A stretch of DNA of 64,000 nucleotides from Salminus brasiliensis (GCF_030463535.1 NC_132893.1:35156734-35220733), one strand, 5' to 3'. Numbered from the stretch's first letter, positions 1 to 12,750 are shown. Notes: generated by a model from the sequence alone, not told the origin. Made by a program: numbers and translations.

Positions 1-470
1 GGGTAGAGTAACCGTCACACACGGCTCAGCTTACAGTACTTACTGTGTATCTAACACCTTCCTTTAAATGCAACTATATATGAGCCTTTTTTATATACAG
101 TCACCGCACCGTAAGTAAACGGACAGTTGGCTGTTCCGCTGTTTCTCTATACGAATACTTCACTTTCATGTCCTAAAAGTAAGTATCCATGTCAAGCAAC
201 AGGTCAGTGTCACCAGGGTGGCTGCTGATGTGTACTGGTGGTTTGGGCTGGTCAGAGTCTAGATATACAGCTAATAGAAAAACATTAGTCCCATAGTAAA
301 CACAAACTATCTTATGGCATTTTTAGGGCAATAATAACTGTGGACTGATTTTAATCCAGTATGAATCTACACAGCAATAATGAACTGACTTTACTCTAGA
401 TGGTTGCTATAGCGTTACTAAGTGGTTGGTGGGTGGATGCTGTACTGTTGCAAGGTGATTACTATGATGT
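1..470. other. Left edge, no gene recognised
   Basis: This lies downstream of the last visible pstpip2 exon, so it is presumably intron of that gene. I looked on the minus strand for the next F-BAR exon and did not find it. Confidence 0.5.
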
Positions 471-475
471 TGCTG

Positions 476-553
476 CATAGATAGACAGACAGACAGATAG
501 TCAGATAGACAGATACTTAGATAGATAGACAGATAAGCAGACAGACAGATAGA

Positions 554-639
<86 letters not shown>

Positions 640-796
640 TAGATAGATAGATAGATAGATAAACAGACAGACAGACATATATATATAGACATAGAGATAG
701 ACAGACAGATAGATAGATAGATAGATAGACAGAAAAAAAAACAGACAGACAGACAGACAGACAGATAGATAGATAGATAGACAGACAGACAAGCTG
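476..796. repeat. GATA/GACA microsatellite with internal (AT)n
   Basis: Runs of AGAT and AGAC tetranucleotides flank an (AT)n tract at about 594-637. Tyr/Leu/Ser-rich open frames across it are pure repeat translation. It sits in a pstpip2 intron. Confidence 0.95.
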
Positions 797-1031
797 TCTC
801 ACTGTCTAAATACTTACAGACTGGGTTGAATCTCTCTTATAGGAAATGATGTGTGGTGTGAAAAGCTGAAAGTGGAAGTGCTGAATATAGACTCTGACTG
901 AGTGATGTCCCAACACTACAACCCAAAAATTCCTCCATTCTTCTTCTTTTCTGCCCTTATTGGACTCTCTTAATCTTTTATCTGCTGGTTCACAACGAAC
1001 GACCGTTTAAAAGCTTTAAATGAATATTTAC

Positions 1032-1830
1032 CTCCATGGTTTTCTTATACTGCGCTCCCTTCTGTTTGTGCAGTGCGTCCATCTGCTGCTCTACCTGCAA
1101 AACACACACCTGCATAAGATCCAAATAAGTACCTCTACTAGGTCCTCTAATGTGTTCAATCTCGTTGAACATTCTGTATAATTTCAAATGGCCAAAAGTA
1201 TTTAGCCACCTCTCATCAGTTTTGAGTTCCGCAGACAAACACTTGCTCTTACACTTACAGACAAGACAAGTCGTATAAAAAGAAAAAAGCTCAGTAACTT
1301 TAAGAGATGCCACCATTGCAGTCAGTTAAAAGTCAAGTGAAAACTCTGTCCGGCTAGAGCTGCCCCAGACAACCACGCTGCCCCGCCTCCCCCATCAATG
1401 ACTCCCCCTATTGCACAGAGCTGGACCACTCGCAGCTTAACGAGTCTCTAGCTACATCAAGAGTTCCAGATTGCCTTTGGAGCAACACCAGCACCCGAAC
1501 TGAGCATCAGGAGCTTTGTGAAATGGGTTCACTGGGCAGGATGCCGAGTGTTGACCGGAGGGGTGTAAATGTATTCTCCATCTGGCAGTCTGATGGAGGA
1601 ATCTGATGGGTTTGGTGGATGCCAGGAGAACCCTGCCTGTGAGCCCACAGTACAGTTTAGTGGAGGAGGAATGGGCTTAGACCCTGAAGGGTCTCTGGGC
1701 CTCTCTGGCAGTGCTTTACCCTCTTTCTGACTTCTTTCTGCTTCTCTCTGAACTCCTCCAACTTCTTTGCCTCGTCCCTCATGGTCTGGGCCAGGTGCAG
1801 GTGAGACAGACTCACCTGTTCAGTTTCTGT

Positions 1831-1868
<38 letters not shown>

Positions 1869-2453
1869 TTTGTTACTAAGCCACTACTACGGATTATACA
1901 CACAAATGTTTGTGGTCACCCCTTCTAATGAATGCATTCAGCTACTTCAATAGAATAGGACTCTCTGGAGCAGATCAATAAACATGACCCTATTGGCACC
2001 ATGCTGCCTAATGCCAGGCGTGGGCTAGAGGGGTATAAAGCCCCCCAGCATTGAGGAGCTGGGGAGCAGTAGAAGAACTGTGTTCTCTTGAATGATGGTG
2101 GAGGAGCTCCATCCAGTACTTTTGGATGTGATGAGTTGGTGGAGGGGGGGTTGGGGATGATGAGGTGGGATAGTGATCATCCTCCAACATCCTGACCTCA
2201 CTAATGCTCTATTAGTAGAAAGCATTCTTCCTCCCTGGACAGTAGAGACAGTTACTCCAACAAAAGCAGGAGAAACTCCTTTTAATCCCCTTGATTTCCG
2301 ACGAAACAGTGAATGAGCAGGTGTCCCAATACTTTTGTCCATATAGTGAATCTAATTAATGCTACTGTGAAATGGAGGGACTGTGTATTAAAGGAGGCTC
2401 TGGGAAATCTAAAATATCCAAACCAAAGCTGATATTCCACACTTTTGCCTCAT

Positions 2454-2488
<35 letters not shown>

Positions 2489-5400
2489 TTCACCATAAGG
2501 GAAGGCGAGAAAACATCCTGGTACTTTATGGAGTTTCACAATTTCCACCACAGCTTCTACTTACGGAGTTTGAAAACATCCAGTGACCTCTTCAGCGTGC
2601 TGAAACACACAAACACACAAACACACATCAGCCGACAAGCAAGCCAAATCACATGATTTCTTCTGACCGGCCCAGAATCTCCCACACCCATTCATTCCTA
2701 TGGGGGAAAAAATCTGCACAGAAAAAAACCTGTTGCTACGTGGAAACCATCCGTCAGATCAAAGAGCCGTACGACCTGCAGTGCTGATGTCTCGTGACCT
2801 GCAGGACGAGTTATGTTGGAACAATCCAGCAGAAAAATATGAATAAAGAGAAAAAGGAAGAGGAAGAGGACGAAACATGGAGGAGCACTCTACAGCAGCT
2901 AGTTTCGGCCAAGCTGATTGGTTGAGGAGCGTTCTGTCTGTGCTGTTACTTTGATGGCTGGAGAGTTTCTCTGAGGTCAAACTCGTTCACCTGACCTGGT
3001 TGCGCTCATGTGGTTTGAGTGGAAAGTAAAAAAAAACATAATTTTATGGATTTTTAAAATATATATATTTTTGATATATACTTTTTAAATGCAAATTAAT
3101 GGATTGTAGATATTAAAATGATGTTGATATTAGAATTAATAAACAAATTGTACATATTATTTGATATTTTACTGCTGATGAACTGTTCGGCCATGTAGGA
3201 AACGTGGTGTTTACGTCACAGCTCGGTCGGTTCGTGCTGCACTGACCGACTTCAGCTGCCAACTTCTGAAGGGCGTCCTTGTGGTGCCTCTTTTATTTTT
3301 CCAATTAAACCAGCACCACTTCATTTCAGCAATATTTCACCATAACAGCATCATTTTTTTACAAACCCTGTATCACTGTATCACTCCGCTGATAATCAAC
3401 CGTACTAACATTTATTCATATGCGGAAATCTGAAACCTGGGGCTGTCCGAGTGCAGGTGCTGTAGTTTTATCAGTTAAGTAGTTCACTATAGGAAGTAAG
3501 GCTCAATTTTCAATGACCAAAAACGTCGTTTTTCTCATGGACAGGAGGCCGAAACACAGACACGACCTCCATTTTTAACATATCCGAATGCGTGTGGGCG
3601 GGGCCTGGGTCTCGTCCTTTGCAAATGATGCATAAACAAGGGTCCAGTGGGTGGAGCTTGTTTCAACTCTGTCAGTCTGAACCCCTGACCCACCGCTGAT
3701 TCACCAGGGTGTTTCAATACACTGCGAGCCTCAATCACAATGGGGACATCCAGCAGGGCATCCAGCAGGGCATCCTCAATACTACCATAGTGTCATAGTA
3801 GTCTCAGTGCTCTTCACCAGGCCGAGCTACAGCAGGATGAAACACACCTAACCGCAAAGTGATGTGGGACATGTGACCACACTGAAGGCCTGTCAATAAC
3901 CAGCTCAAACACACACAGACCACATTAGTGCTTTCATAGCGCTTTCGCACACACCCCACCCACACACACACAGTGAACTGACTGATAATGACAGACACAA
4001 TACACTGTTTAAAAGAAATACAACATATGCCATGACCCATAACTTAACATAACAATTCATATATATTAAAAATATTATAAATTCAAGCTGCTAATCTGCT
4101 CAGTAAAACCCCAATACCCCAGTTTGTTCAATACTACAAATGCATACAGGTTATATACACTAGTGTACACTGTAGGATACTATTACATACACACAGTAGT
4201 TTTATGAATGAGACTACATCAGCTATATAGAATACACTGTAGCTGATATAGAAATATTAGTAATAGCAATTCATGGTAATTTATATATATTATATTATTA
4301 TATTATATATATATTCACTCTCCATAATGTGAATCTGTCATATATATATATATAGAGTATCAGAATTTCATAACGAATGGACCAAATTCAAATGAACACA
4401 CACACACGTGAACTAGGGCCAGTGAGCCCTCCAGTGCCCGGGGGGGCAGAAAGGATAAAGGGCCTTGCTCAAGGGCCCAACAGAGGCAGCTGTTGTCATC
4501 AACAGCCCGGAGCTCAAACCGCTGAGCACCACTGCCCTGTTAGACATACACATATATACGAACATACACACTTCATAACTCCGACCTGCTTAATCTTCTC
4601 CAGTTAAAGACATAGAGGATGGTGTTGGAGATATGGCTCGGGGTGGTAAAGGATGGTGTTGGAGATACGGTTCAGGGTCTATCATCACACTACATCTTGT
4701 TAAAGATGTTTTTCAGAGGTGTGAAAGCCGCAGGAGTATTTTTGCACTCTCGCCGGAAACGCAGTGAATGGAGGAGTTGTACAACTGACAGGAGCAGCGT
4801 GGACCGGCTGGGGGCGTGATTATACCGTCTGCCCGAGACTTACATAACAGACAAACCCGTAATCCCAGACGACTGGGGATAAACGCACTGGACAAGGAGA
4901 CACCAGCTCCTTGTGTTTTCCGTCAAAACAGAACAACTGAGCTGATCTGATCAGTATTATAGCTTCTCTAGCTGCTCTGAGGCCTCTGATGATAATTATA
5001 TAATTGACGTATAGCACAATTTATGGACATGGCCTCGATCATTTATGCTGACCCTGATATCACCCATTGTGTTTATTCAGTAGGGAGGAGAGCCAGTGAA
5101 CTGGTATGATGTCTATATTTAAAAACAGTGTTTTTTATTTATGTAATAATTTTTATATTCAGGTTTATTTAGGTTATTTATTTATTTCAGTGTCTGAATA
5201 GTATTATTAGTAGTATTTCTCAAACTTTTTAAAAGGGTGAAACTTTATTATGTTGCTATTTTATTATCATTATATCAGTGGCATACATTTTTTAAAATTA
5301 CAATATTAATATATATTTTAATATAATATTATTATATTATATTTTATCACAATTATTATATATATATGATATATATATATATATATAATTATATTTCATG

Positions 5401-8400
5401 ATGAATGGACCAATAGAAATGCTCCAAAATGACCCCATTATTAATAACTTTACAGCAAAATACATCCTCTGCATTTGAGGTAGTGAACACACACACACAC
5501 ACACTAGTGAACTAGGGGTAGTGAGCACACAACTCCAGCGCCCGGGGAGCAGAAAGGGTAAAGGGTCTTGCTCAAGGGCCCAACAGTGGCAGCTTGCCAA
5601 GCCCGGGTATCGAACCCACCCTGTCATCAACATTTTGTTATTAACATATTTTATTATCATTATATCAGTGGCATATTTATTTTTAAATTGCAATATTATT
5701 GTTTATCACAATTAATATCGCCCTGAGAAGTAGCTATCGTGACAGGCCTACCTACACTACTAATATAGCTTTGAACATTGTCCCTAAAAGTCCCTAAAAG
5801 TAATTACACTTCCAACTGTTCATCAAATTACACTCATAAAAAGATCCGACACTGATGTGGGACAGACTTTAGAGTTAGCCATCTCCACCAGTTTCTGTAA
5901 GAGCACGAGTCAGAGAGCATAAAAAGGGGCGAATCCAGGGTCAGCGCGGACTCAGGAGTGTTATCCCGATTACTGTATAACTAACGGGTCATAAACTGGC
6001 ATTCCCACATGCAGAACTGCCGAGAACTGCCGAGGCAGCGGGAAAGCTCAGTGTTTATTAGGACGGAACCGTCGGCTTACTTCATCTCGTTGTGGCCGCA
6101 CACTTTCTTGGAGAGCCCCAGCAGCTCCTTGGCGTACTTCTCCTCTATCACAGCTCTGAAAGACAAGAAAGCCGGAAGACGGTTAACAGAGAACCTGCAC
6201 AGATTTCCCGTCCACACTGTGTTTACTTCCACACCTGAGACAGGTATGAGACAGGTAAACGAAGGAGTACCAAAGCCTGACTCAGGTGTGTGACGTGGAG
6301 CTGAGCGTATGGACTGTGTTTCATACTGGAGCTACGAGGCTAATGGAGCTAACAGAAACTAGCTACAATGCTACTGTAGCAATTAACACAATGACATAAC
6401 TACATTTCATACTGGTGCTACAAAGCTAATGTAGCTAATAGAAACCCCAATGATTAGCATCATGTAATTACATAACATTTTTATACTAAAGCTACAAAGC
6501 TACGTAAGAGGCTAATGTAGGTGAGGAAGAATAGAGGGGTGAGGAAGGGTTGAGGATGAGGAAGGATAGGAGGGTGAGGAAGGATAGGGGTGAGGAAGGG
6601 TTGAGGATGAGGAAGGATAGGAGGGTGAGGAAGGATAGGGGTGAGGAAGGGTTGGGGTGAGGAAGGATGGGGGGATGAAGAATATGGAGGATAAGGACAG
6701 ATAGGGGGGGATAGGGGGTGAGGAAAGATGGGGGGAGGAGGATAGGGGGTGAGGAAGGATGGGGAGGATAGGGGGTGAGGAAGGATAGGGGGGAGGATAG
6801 GGGGTGAGGAAGGATGGGGGAGGATAGGGGGTGAGGAAGGATGGGGGAGGATAGGGGGTGAGGAAGGATAGGGGGAGGATAGGGGGTGAGGAAGGACAGG
6901 ATGAGGAGGATAGAGGGTGAGGAAGGATGGGGGAGGATAGGGGGTGAGGAAGGCCAGGAGGAGAAGGATAGGGGTGAGGAAGGATTGGGGAGGATAGGGG
7001 ATGAGGAAGGATAGGGGGGTAGGGGGTGAGGAAGGCTGGGGGAGGATAGGGGGTGAGGAAGGATAGGGGGGGAGATAGGGGGTGAGGAAGGACAGGATGA
7101 GGAGGATAGGGGGTGAGGAAGGATGGGGGAGGATAGGGGGTGAGGAAGGCCAGGAGGAGAAGGATAGGGGTGAGGAAGGATTGGGGAGGATAAGGGATGA
7201 GGAAGGATAGGGGGGTAGGGGGTGAGGAAGGATGGGGGAGGATAGGGGGTGAGGAAGGATAGGGGGGAGGATAGGGGGTGAGGAAGGCCAAGAGGAGAAG
7301 GATAGGGGTGAGGAAGGATTGAAGAGGATAGGGGGTGAGGAATGACAGGGGGGGTAGGGGGTGAGGAATGACAGGGGGGGTAGGGGGTGAGGAAGGATAG
7401 GGGGGGAGGAAGGATATCCAATTATGTAAAGTTTCATGGCTAAGAAAGTGCAGAGCAGCTGTCGGGGTAAAGCAGTCTTCTGGGTGATCAGCCTGCCATT
7501 AGCGCTGAGTGTAAGGAGCTGAGTCATCTAAAAGACATGAAAGCAGCTTTACTGGAAAACTGAGATCCACTAGATAATAGATCTGCAGCAGAGAACCGCC
7601 GAGTCGTCCCACTGACTGCTGTGTTGCTTCATTCACGGACTTCCACTGGAGAAATCTCCCTGCTGACCCCGACCGCATAACACAGCCTAAAGCTACAGCT
7701 CAGCTGCTTTCACTTTCTCCACCGGCAGCAGCAGCTTTATTCTGCGGGATTATGCAAGTATTACAGCGGTAAAGAGGAGGGGCTGGGTTTCCTTCACTTT
7801 GAATTTTTAATAATAATAATAATAATAATAAGCAACACCGGGGAACTTTCTGAAAAACCACAGCAATCACATAGAAACAGCATAGCAACCACCTGGGATA
7901 CCATAGCCACCACATAGCAATTTCATAGCATCATAGGAGCAACGCAAACTAGCAACACCATAGAAACCACCAAAGAAACCATCTAGAACATCCTAGCAAC
8001 CACCTAGCGACATCCTTTCAGTCAGCTCGGACACCATTGCACCCACATAGCAACACCATAGCAACCACTACAGCAACCATCTAAAATGTCCTATAAACCA
8101 CCTGATATTTAGCAATAACAACGCAACCGGCAAAACAACCACCAGGAACACCCTTACAACAACCTAGCTACCACCTAGCTACCACCTGGAATACTACAAC
8201 ACCACCTAGCAAAATCATAGTAACTACCGAAGCAACCATCTGGAACAGCCTAGCAACAGCAACATCATGGCAACCACCTAGTAACACTATAGCAACCGTC
8301 AAAGCACCCATCTAGAACATCGTAGCAACCACCCGAAATATCATAGCAAACATCTAGCAGCACTATAGTAACTGTCAAAGCAACCATCTAGAACATCGTT

Positions 8401-10320
8401 GTAATCACCCGAAATATCATAGCAACCACCTAGCAACATCACAACAGCCACCTAGTAACACTATAGCAACTGTCAAAGCAACCATCTAGAACATCGTAGC
8501 AACCCCCCGGAATATCATAGCAAACACCTAGCAACATCACGGCAGCTACCTAGCAACACTATAGCAACCGTCAAAGCAACCATCTAGAACATCGTAGCAA
8601 CCCCCCGAAATATCATAGCAAACACCTAGCAACATCACGGCAGCTACCTAGCAACACTATAGCAACCGTCAAAGCAACCATCTAGAACATCATAGCAACC
8701 ACCTGAAATATCATTGCATCCACTTCTAAAACAGCAGTTTTGCCCAATAGAAACAGCCTGACGGCTTCTCTGGAAGTGGGAAGCACTTGAGCTTTGCGGC
8801 CGCTCTGCGTTTCCTTCAGGAAGCGCTCTGATCGAGTTGTGCTGCTGTTTTTACACTGAGCTAAAGGACAGCTCGGGTTTGCTTTTGCTGTCTGTTGTAA
8901 CACCAGAGGACGTCCACGTCAGCAGTGCTACTGAAATACGGAAACAATACCCAAAGAATCTAATTGGTGAGAAAGAGAACATCCTGTGTCAGCACTGGCC
9001 TTCTGAAATCGCTTTCTTCTGTTTAAAGACCAGCCAGAGATGACTATATTTCCCTAAAAGCCTTCCACTGTGACTGGTGAAGGAGCGTTTCCTGAAAGTG
9101 CTGAGGTGCACAAATGAGCAGAGGTCATGGCAGTCAGTACCGTTCAAACGAGCCATAAAGGCAAAGCCCATCATTTCAGCATGTTTCTCTGAGAAGAAGA
9201 GAAACCCCACGGACTCCAGACTCACTTAGAATGGAAGTCAATGGGTTTGAGTTCCTGAATAAACGTCTGAAACACATTATTCTTATATTATTATTATTAT
9301 TATTCATTTTTCAAAACCTTTCCTTTCCTCTTCCCTTCTATTTCCATAACCGTGCCTTTATGACATACATATGCAAATGACCTCAGTTCTGATTGACTGC
9401 CCTGCACTGTGCCTTATTTAAAAGGGCCGAAACACGCCCCAAACTGCTGTACACTGAATAGGTGGAGACACTTTTAAAGGGTCCACACCCAGAATTTTAC
9501 TAATATTTATTTTCCTAAATCTAAAAATGGTTGGTTTGACAGCTCAGCTTCCGAACACGGCCCTCAACCTTGTCTGACTGACCTTCAGTCCCACCCATTG
9601 ATCAGACCTGACCTTTAATCGCCTTGGTGCTCACCTGGCTTTCATGAAGTCTTCGATCTCTTTGCACGTCCTTTTACCATCGTTCAGGTGCTGGATGATG
9701 GCTTCATACCCCGCTACACTGGTAATGTCACTGTTCTGTTATGCCAAATAAAGATGTTATTAGTGCACTTTGGACTCAAACTCCTTCTACAAACACAGCA
9801 GCTAATTACAAATCCACACATCAGCACAAACTGCCATGCTGACACATCATTAAAGGAGCAATACCCAACATTATCCTTGTATTTTATTTGTCAACCACTT
9901 GTAACACTTGTGTGGATTTGTGAACTAAAAACAGTCATCATTCATTTTTACATTATTTTTATTCGTCACTGTGACTTTGCAAAACATATATATGTAAATA
10001 AGCCCGGTTCTGATTGGCTGACCTGTACAGCACCTCATTCAAAAAGCAGTCCAGGTTTAAAGCCTAATTCAGTAACTTCAGTGTGTGCGGTTCGGGTTTG
10101 GGCTGGATATGTGTGAATGCATTGTTTTTTTTGTGACATCACATAAACAGCGAAATTCAGATCAGGATGTTTTGCAGCTCTGAGCTGAATGGATGCTTTT
10201 AAAGGGCCCATATGCAAGATTTCTCTCTAAATTATTTCAGATGTTTTTTCTTACGCATTTGTGCACCAAAAACAGTCTAACCTCTTTATATCCTTTAGAA
10301 TCAAACTCCTGCCTTTACGA

Positions 10321-10370
<50 letters not shown>

Positions 10371-11550
10371 AATGAGCTATGTTTTGATTGGCTGGCCTTG
10401 TTTAAAAACAATCCTCAATTGACGACGTTTACATAATACATCAAGCTCATTTAAATAAAATGAGGAATATTCAGTTTTGCATGGTAAAGGCCCTTTAAGT
10501 GGTAAGATTAGATAGATAGGTCGATTATTTGACATTATTGATCCCGATTGAGCAAATTTAGACAGTTTAAACAATACAGCACAGTAATGCAATACAACAA
10601 TAAGGGCGGTACAGTATAAAAAACAAGCAGTCCAGGCACAGCAATAGAATATTAACTATAGATACATATATCACCCTTATTACAATGAAATTTTAAACTA
10701 TAACTTATACAATATAAATGATCAAACATCCACTATAAATAAATAATACCATAACCTATAGATAATTATTCCACTTATTACAATAGGTGTTACATTACTA
10801 CAGCAACACGGAAACAGCCCAGCTCTCTTACTCCAGCCTGTAGGTCTGACTATCATTATCCACAGGAGCATCTTCCAGTCCTGTAATTCATGCCTAAGAG
10901 CCAGACACATAATCACAGGCCTCCAGCCACAGGCAGCATTAGGCATGTGTCAAAATAAAAGTACAGACAGACTAATAGCACTTTCCAAGACATTAGAGAG
11001 CGAATGAAGCCTTCGCTGTCTAAGCCAGGCGTAATTCCTTCGCCTCGCACTTCAGATAAATGTCCATAATAACATTATCAGGGTTAATAATCCAGATCTG
11101 AGCCGAGAGGAGCTGAGTTAGAGAGTGTGGGCTGAGCACTTTCACCCAGCTTATGAGTAAGCACACTGAAAACACTGCAAACCCTTTATAGGGATTCTCA
11201 GTAAAACTCATAAAGCCATTAAAGGCTCTGTTCTAGAGCCCAGAGGACAGTTCCCTGTAGTTTCGAAATAACAGTTGACTTTGAAAGAGACCACAACATG
11301 GTTTTGGTGTGCAGTGAGGAAGTTCTCATGAGAAACAGCAGTATATTTCAGAAAAGCAGAAGAAAGTGAAGATAAACAGCTCAGAAAATGACAATAAGAC
11401 TTTGATTGAATAAATAAAGGGTTCCTGAAGTTCCTCTAACTCGCAGCCAGAAGGATACCCCTACTCACTCCAGCATGTGCTGAGTCCAACAGAGCAACTG
11501 AATGGTCCAGTCCTTACCCAGAAGTTATCCTTGAAGTGAAGGTCCCTCAT
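1032..11550 (-). CDS. pstpip2: pstpip2, F-BAR domain protein, 5' part (exons 1-6)
   Basis: Proline-serine-threonine phosphatase-interacting protein 2 is a membrane-curving F-BAR adaptor of macrophages that recruits PEST-type phosphatases (family knowledge). Coding exons read on the minus strand are 11518-11550, 9635-9735, 6081-6155, 2565-2599, 1720-1826 and 1032-1094, all with GT-AG borders and compatible phases. They give 138 residues, about 40% of the usual length. Seen: start MRDLHFKDNFW, then GYEAIIQHLNDGKRTCKEIE, AVIEEKYAKELLGLSKK, TLKRSLDVFKLQTEQ, MRDEAKKLEEFREKQKEVRK and MDALHKQKGAQYKKTME, collinear with the F-BAR helices. The EEFREKQK and MDAxHKQK segments resemble PSTPIP2 more than PSTPIP1. 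The start is the first ATG and matches the family N-terminus. Later F-BAR exons and the C-terminal tail are outside the window. Introns are repeat-rich. I see no frameshift or stop. Confidence 0.93.
1831..1864. repeat. (CA)n microsatellite beside pstpip2 exon 5 acceptor
   Basis: CA repeat on the plus strand, which is (GU)n in the pstpip2 pre-mRNA. It ends only a few bases upstream of the 3' splice site at 1827. Confidence 0.95.
1908..2349. mobile_element. MITE, family X (copy 1)
   Basis: One end reads as a variant of CCAAATGTTTGTGGACACCC and the other as TGTCCCAATACTTTTGTCC, which are imperfect inverted ends. The core contains CCAGGCGTGGGCTAGAGGGG followed by TATAAAGCCCCCCAGCATTG. The same layout recurs at least eight more times in the window. 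No coding capacity is seen. The superfamily is not determined. Confidence 0.8.
2456..2486. repeat. (CA)n microsatellite
   Basis: CA dinucleotide repeat in pstpip2 intron 4. A second, interrupted CA stretch at 2604-2628 sits directly against the exon 4 acceptor. Confidence 0.95.
2990..4310. other. pstpip2 intron 3, low-information stretch
   Basis: AT-rich DNA at 3030-3180 and mixed sequence elsewhere, with short CA tracts near 3960. No exon, RNA gene or clear mobile element recognised. Confidence 0.5.
4318..4385 (-). repeat. Dispersed repeat end (rare family Z)
   Basis: Contains CTCCATAATGTGAATCTG and AATTTCATAACGAATGGACC. The same sequence is present in opposite orientation at 38000-38080, and partial copies occur at 5395-5430 and 45305-45335. 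Probably a MITE or SINE end; family unknown. Confidence 0.6.
4387..4545 (-). mobile_element. tRNA-derived SINE, degenerate, minus strand
   Basis: On the minus strand it shows the tRNA-like head with a TCAGCGGTTTGAGC-type A-box region, followed by the body GGGCCCTTGAGCAAGGCCCT shared with the copies at 5478, 27397, 27782 and 49608. Confidence 0.75.
5130..5400. other. AT-rich intron DNA
   Basis: Over 80% A/T by eye, with short TATA runs near 5360-5385. No gene seen. Confidence 0.6.
5478..5625 (-). mobile_element. tRNA-derived SINE, 5' part, minus strand
   Basis: Reverse complement contains GGTTCGATACCCGGGC (B-box-like), CAAGCTGCCACTGTTGGGCC and CTTGAGCAAGACCC, matching the plus-strand copies at 27397 and 49608. 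Confidence 0.8.
6515..7412. repeat. Purine-only G-rich minisatellite in pstpip2 intron 2
   Basis: About 900 bp in which the plus strand is nearly all A and G, built from variants of GGGGGTGAGGAAGGATAGGG. Unit length is variable (about 22-30 bp). The pre-mRNA strand is C/U-rich. Three overlapping Pro/Ser/Leu-rich open frames on the minus strand (up to 348 codons) are translations of this repeat and not genes. Confidence 0.95.
7856..8720. repeat. AGCAACC minisatellite with 98-bp higher-order unit
   Basis: Degenerate short units around CATAGCAACCACCTAGCAAC. From about 8395 onward the array settles into a 98-bp period: the ACATCG/ACATCA landmark recurs at 8395, 8493, 8591 and 8689. It lies in pstpip2 intron 2. 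Confidence 0.9.
9340..10510. repeat. Cluster of diverged dispersed repeats in pstpip2 intron 1
   Basis: Three related stretches (about 9360-9480, 9980-10210, 10360-10500) share a TATGTAAATGAGC-like start, TTCTGATTGGCTG and AAAGGGCC. Similar sequence recurs at 31500-31660 and 38840-39010, including a TGACGTCACAAAAACA block. An interspersed family of unknown class; exon 2 of pstpip2 lies between copies. Confidence 0.6.
10320..10370. repeat. (TA)n microsatellite
   Basis: Perfect TA dinucleotide run of about 48 bases inside a dispersed repeat. Confidence 0.97.
10505..10640. mobile_element. Retroelement 3' tail fragment
   Basis: Contains GACATTATTGATCCCGATTG and ACAGCACAGTAATGC, a tail sequence typical of fish non-LTR elements (family recognition from memory). 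A related tail is at 32239-32302. Confidence 0.45.
10640..11500. other. pstpip2 intron 1, no feature recognised
   Basis: Ordinary-complexity sequence between the retroelement tail and exon 1. I see no exon or repeat that I can name. Confidence 0.4.
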
Positions 11551-11640
11551 GGTGATGGACAGCGGGTCCGAGCTCTGTGTGAGGCTGGAACGACTGACTG
11601 ACGGGCTGACAGTCGCTGGACACGTTATAAAGAAGGGCGT
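11551..11640 (-). promoter_or_regulatory. Putative pstpip2 promoter and 5' UTR
   Basis: On the minus strand a TATA-like CTTTATAACG lies near 11624-11633, about 75-80 bases upstream of the ATG at 11550. That would place transcription start roughly 45-55 bases before the ATG. Inference from spacing only. Confidence 0.4.
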
Positions 11641-12750
11641 TTGACCAGAGGCGGCGCTCTAGCACACTGGGACAGGGCTGAACCTACAGCACATTTCCGC
11701 CACCTGCTGGCTAAAGCCTGATAACGCAGCGGTGCGCGTCAAAACGATGCCTAGTGCCCTTCAGCCTAGTGCCTTTTAGCCAAGTGCCCTTCAGCCTAGT
11801 GCCTAGTGTCTAGTGGACTTCATACTGCTACAACTGAAGAGATACGTTGTCTTAATGAGAACTGAGGCTTTTCAGTCATTACTTATTTAAACTGTCAATT
11901 ATAATAGCATTAATATAAAGTTTGAAAATATATATTTTTATTTTTGAAAACACTCATTTAGAAATTATAGAAATATAACTTTAACAATAAAAAAAAAAAT
12001 GGCCTGGCCAGTATGATTTAATCTGAGACCACAGTGTGACCAACCTGACCAAGCTAGCCAACCCATATGACCAGTTAAGCTGGTCATGCTGGTTGAGCAG
12101 CTAGTCCATTAAGCTCTGGTCGAGATCTAAGCTGGTTAACCCTCCAAACCAGCTCAGGCCATCTAACTAACTAGCAGCAAAAGTTGGCCTGGTGCTGAAG
12201 TTTAAAGCCGTGTAAAGCGTCTGTTTCTAGCTAATATTACTTAGAAATCATCGTTTTTGGTCCTGAACTTAATAATTACATGAACTAAAGTTTACTCAAC
12301 ATACATTTATAGACATCATTTGAAAGTAATTAAATTGTAAAGTTTTTTTTCCCTCATATGATGCGATTACAGGTTAAAAATGCTTTTACATCAAAACTTA
12401 TTTGGTTTTATTGGTTTAATTTCTATAAAAGGTGTGTTTAGGCTGTGGTAATAAGGTTAATAGAAGTTAGCGAGCTCAGACGATCCCGTTTGTTTGTCAC
12501 CAATCTCATCTCTATAACACCCAAACGCACTTGTCCCTCAAAACTCCTTCAGATTTTTAAATTATTTTAATAAATGGACGTGATTCAGAACATGGTGTGA
12601 CTTGGCTAGGTAGCTAGCTAGCGGCCTTAGTCAACACACACAGAAATAGCGCTAGATAACTTTCTCCACAGAGCTGAAAGCTGGAGTTTCATCTAAAATG
12701 TTTAAATACTGCTTAATTAAATCTTAATAATAAAGGTTTTGAAGGATATA
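11640..12750. other. pstpip2-sub1 intergenic DNA with diverged repeats
   Basis: At 11745-11815 a short imperfect tandem of CCTAGTGCCTTTCAG-like units. At 12000-12180 a degenerate repeat built around AGCTGGTCATGCTGG, a type common in fish. The rest is AT-rich with no gene seen. Confidence 0.5.

Noticed and set aside
6481-7527. 348-, 309- and 259-codon Pro/Ser/Leu open frames
   Set aside because: All three minus-strand frames are open across a homopurine repeat, so there is no frame preference. The region lies in pstpip2 intron 2.
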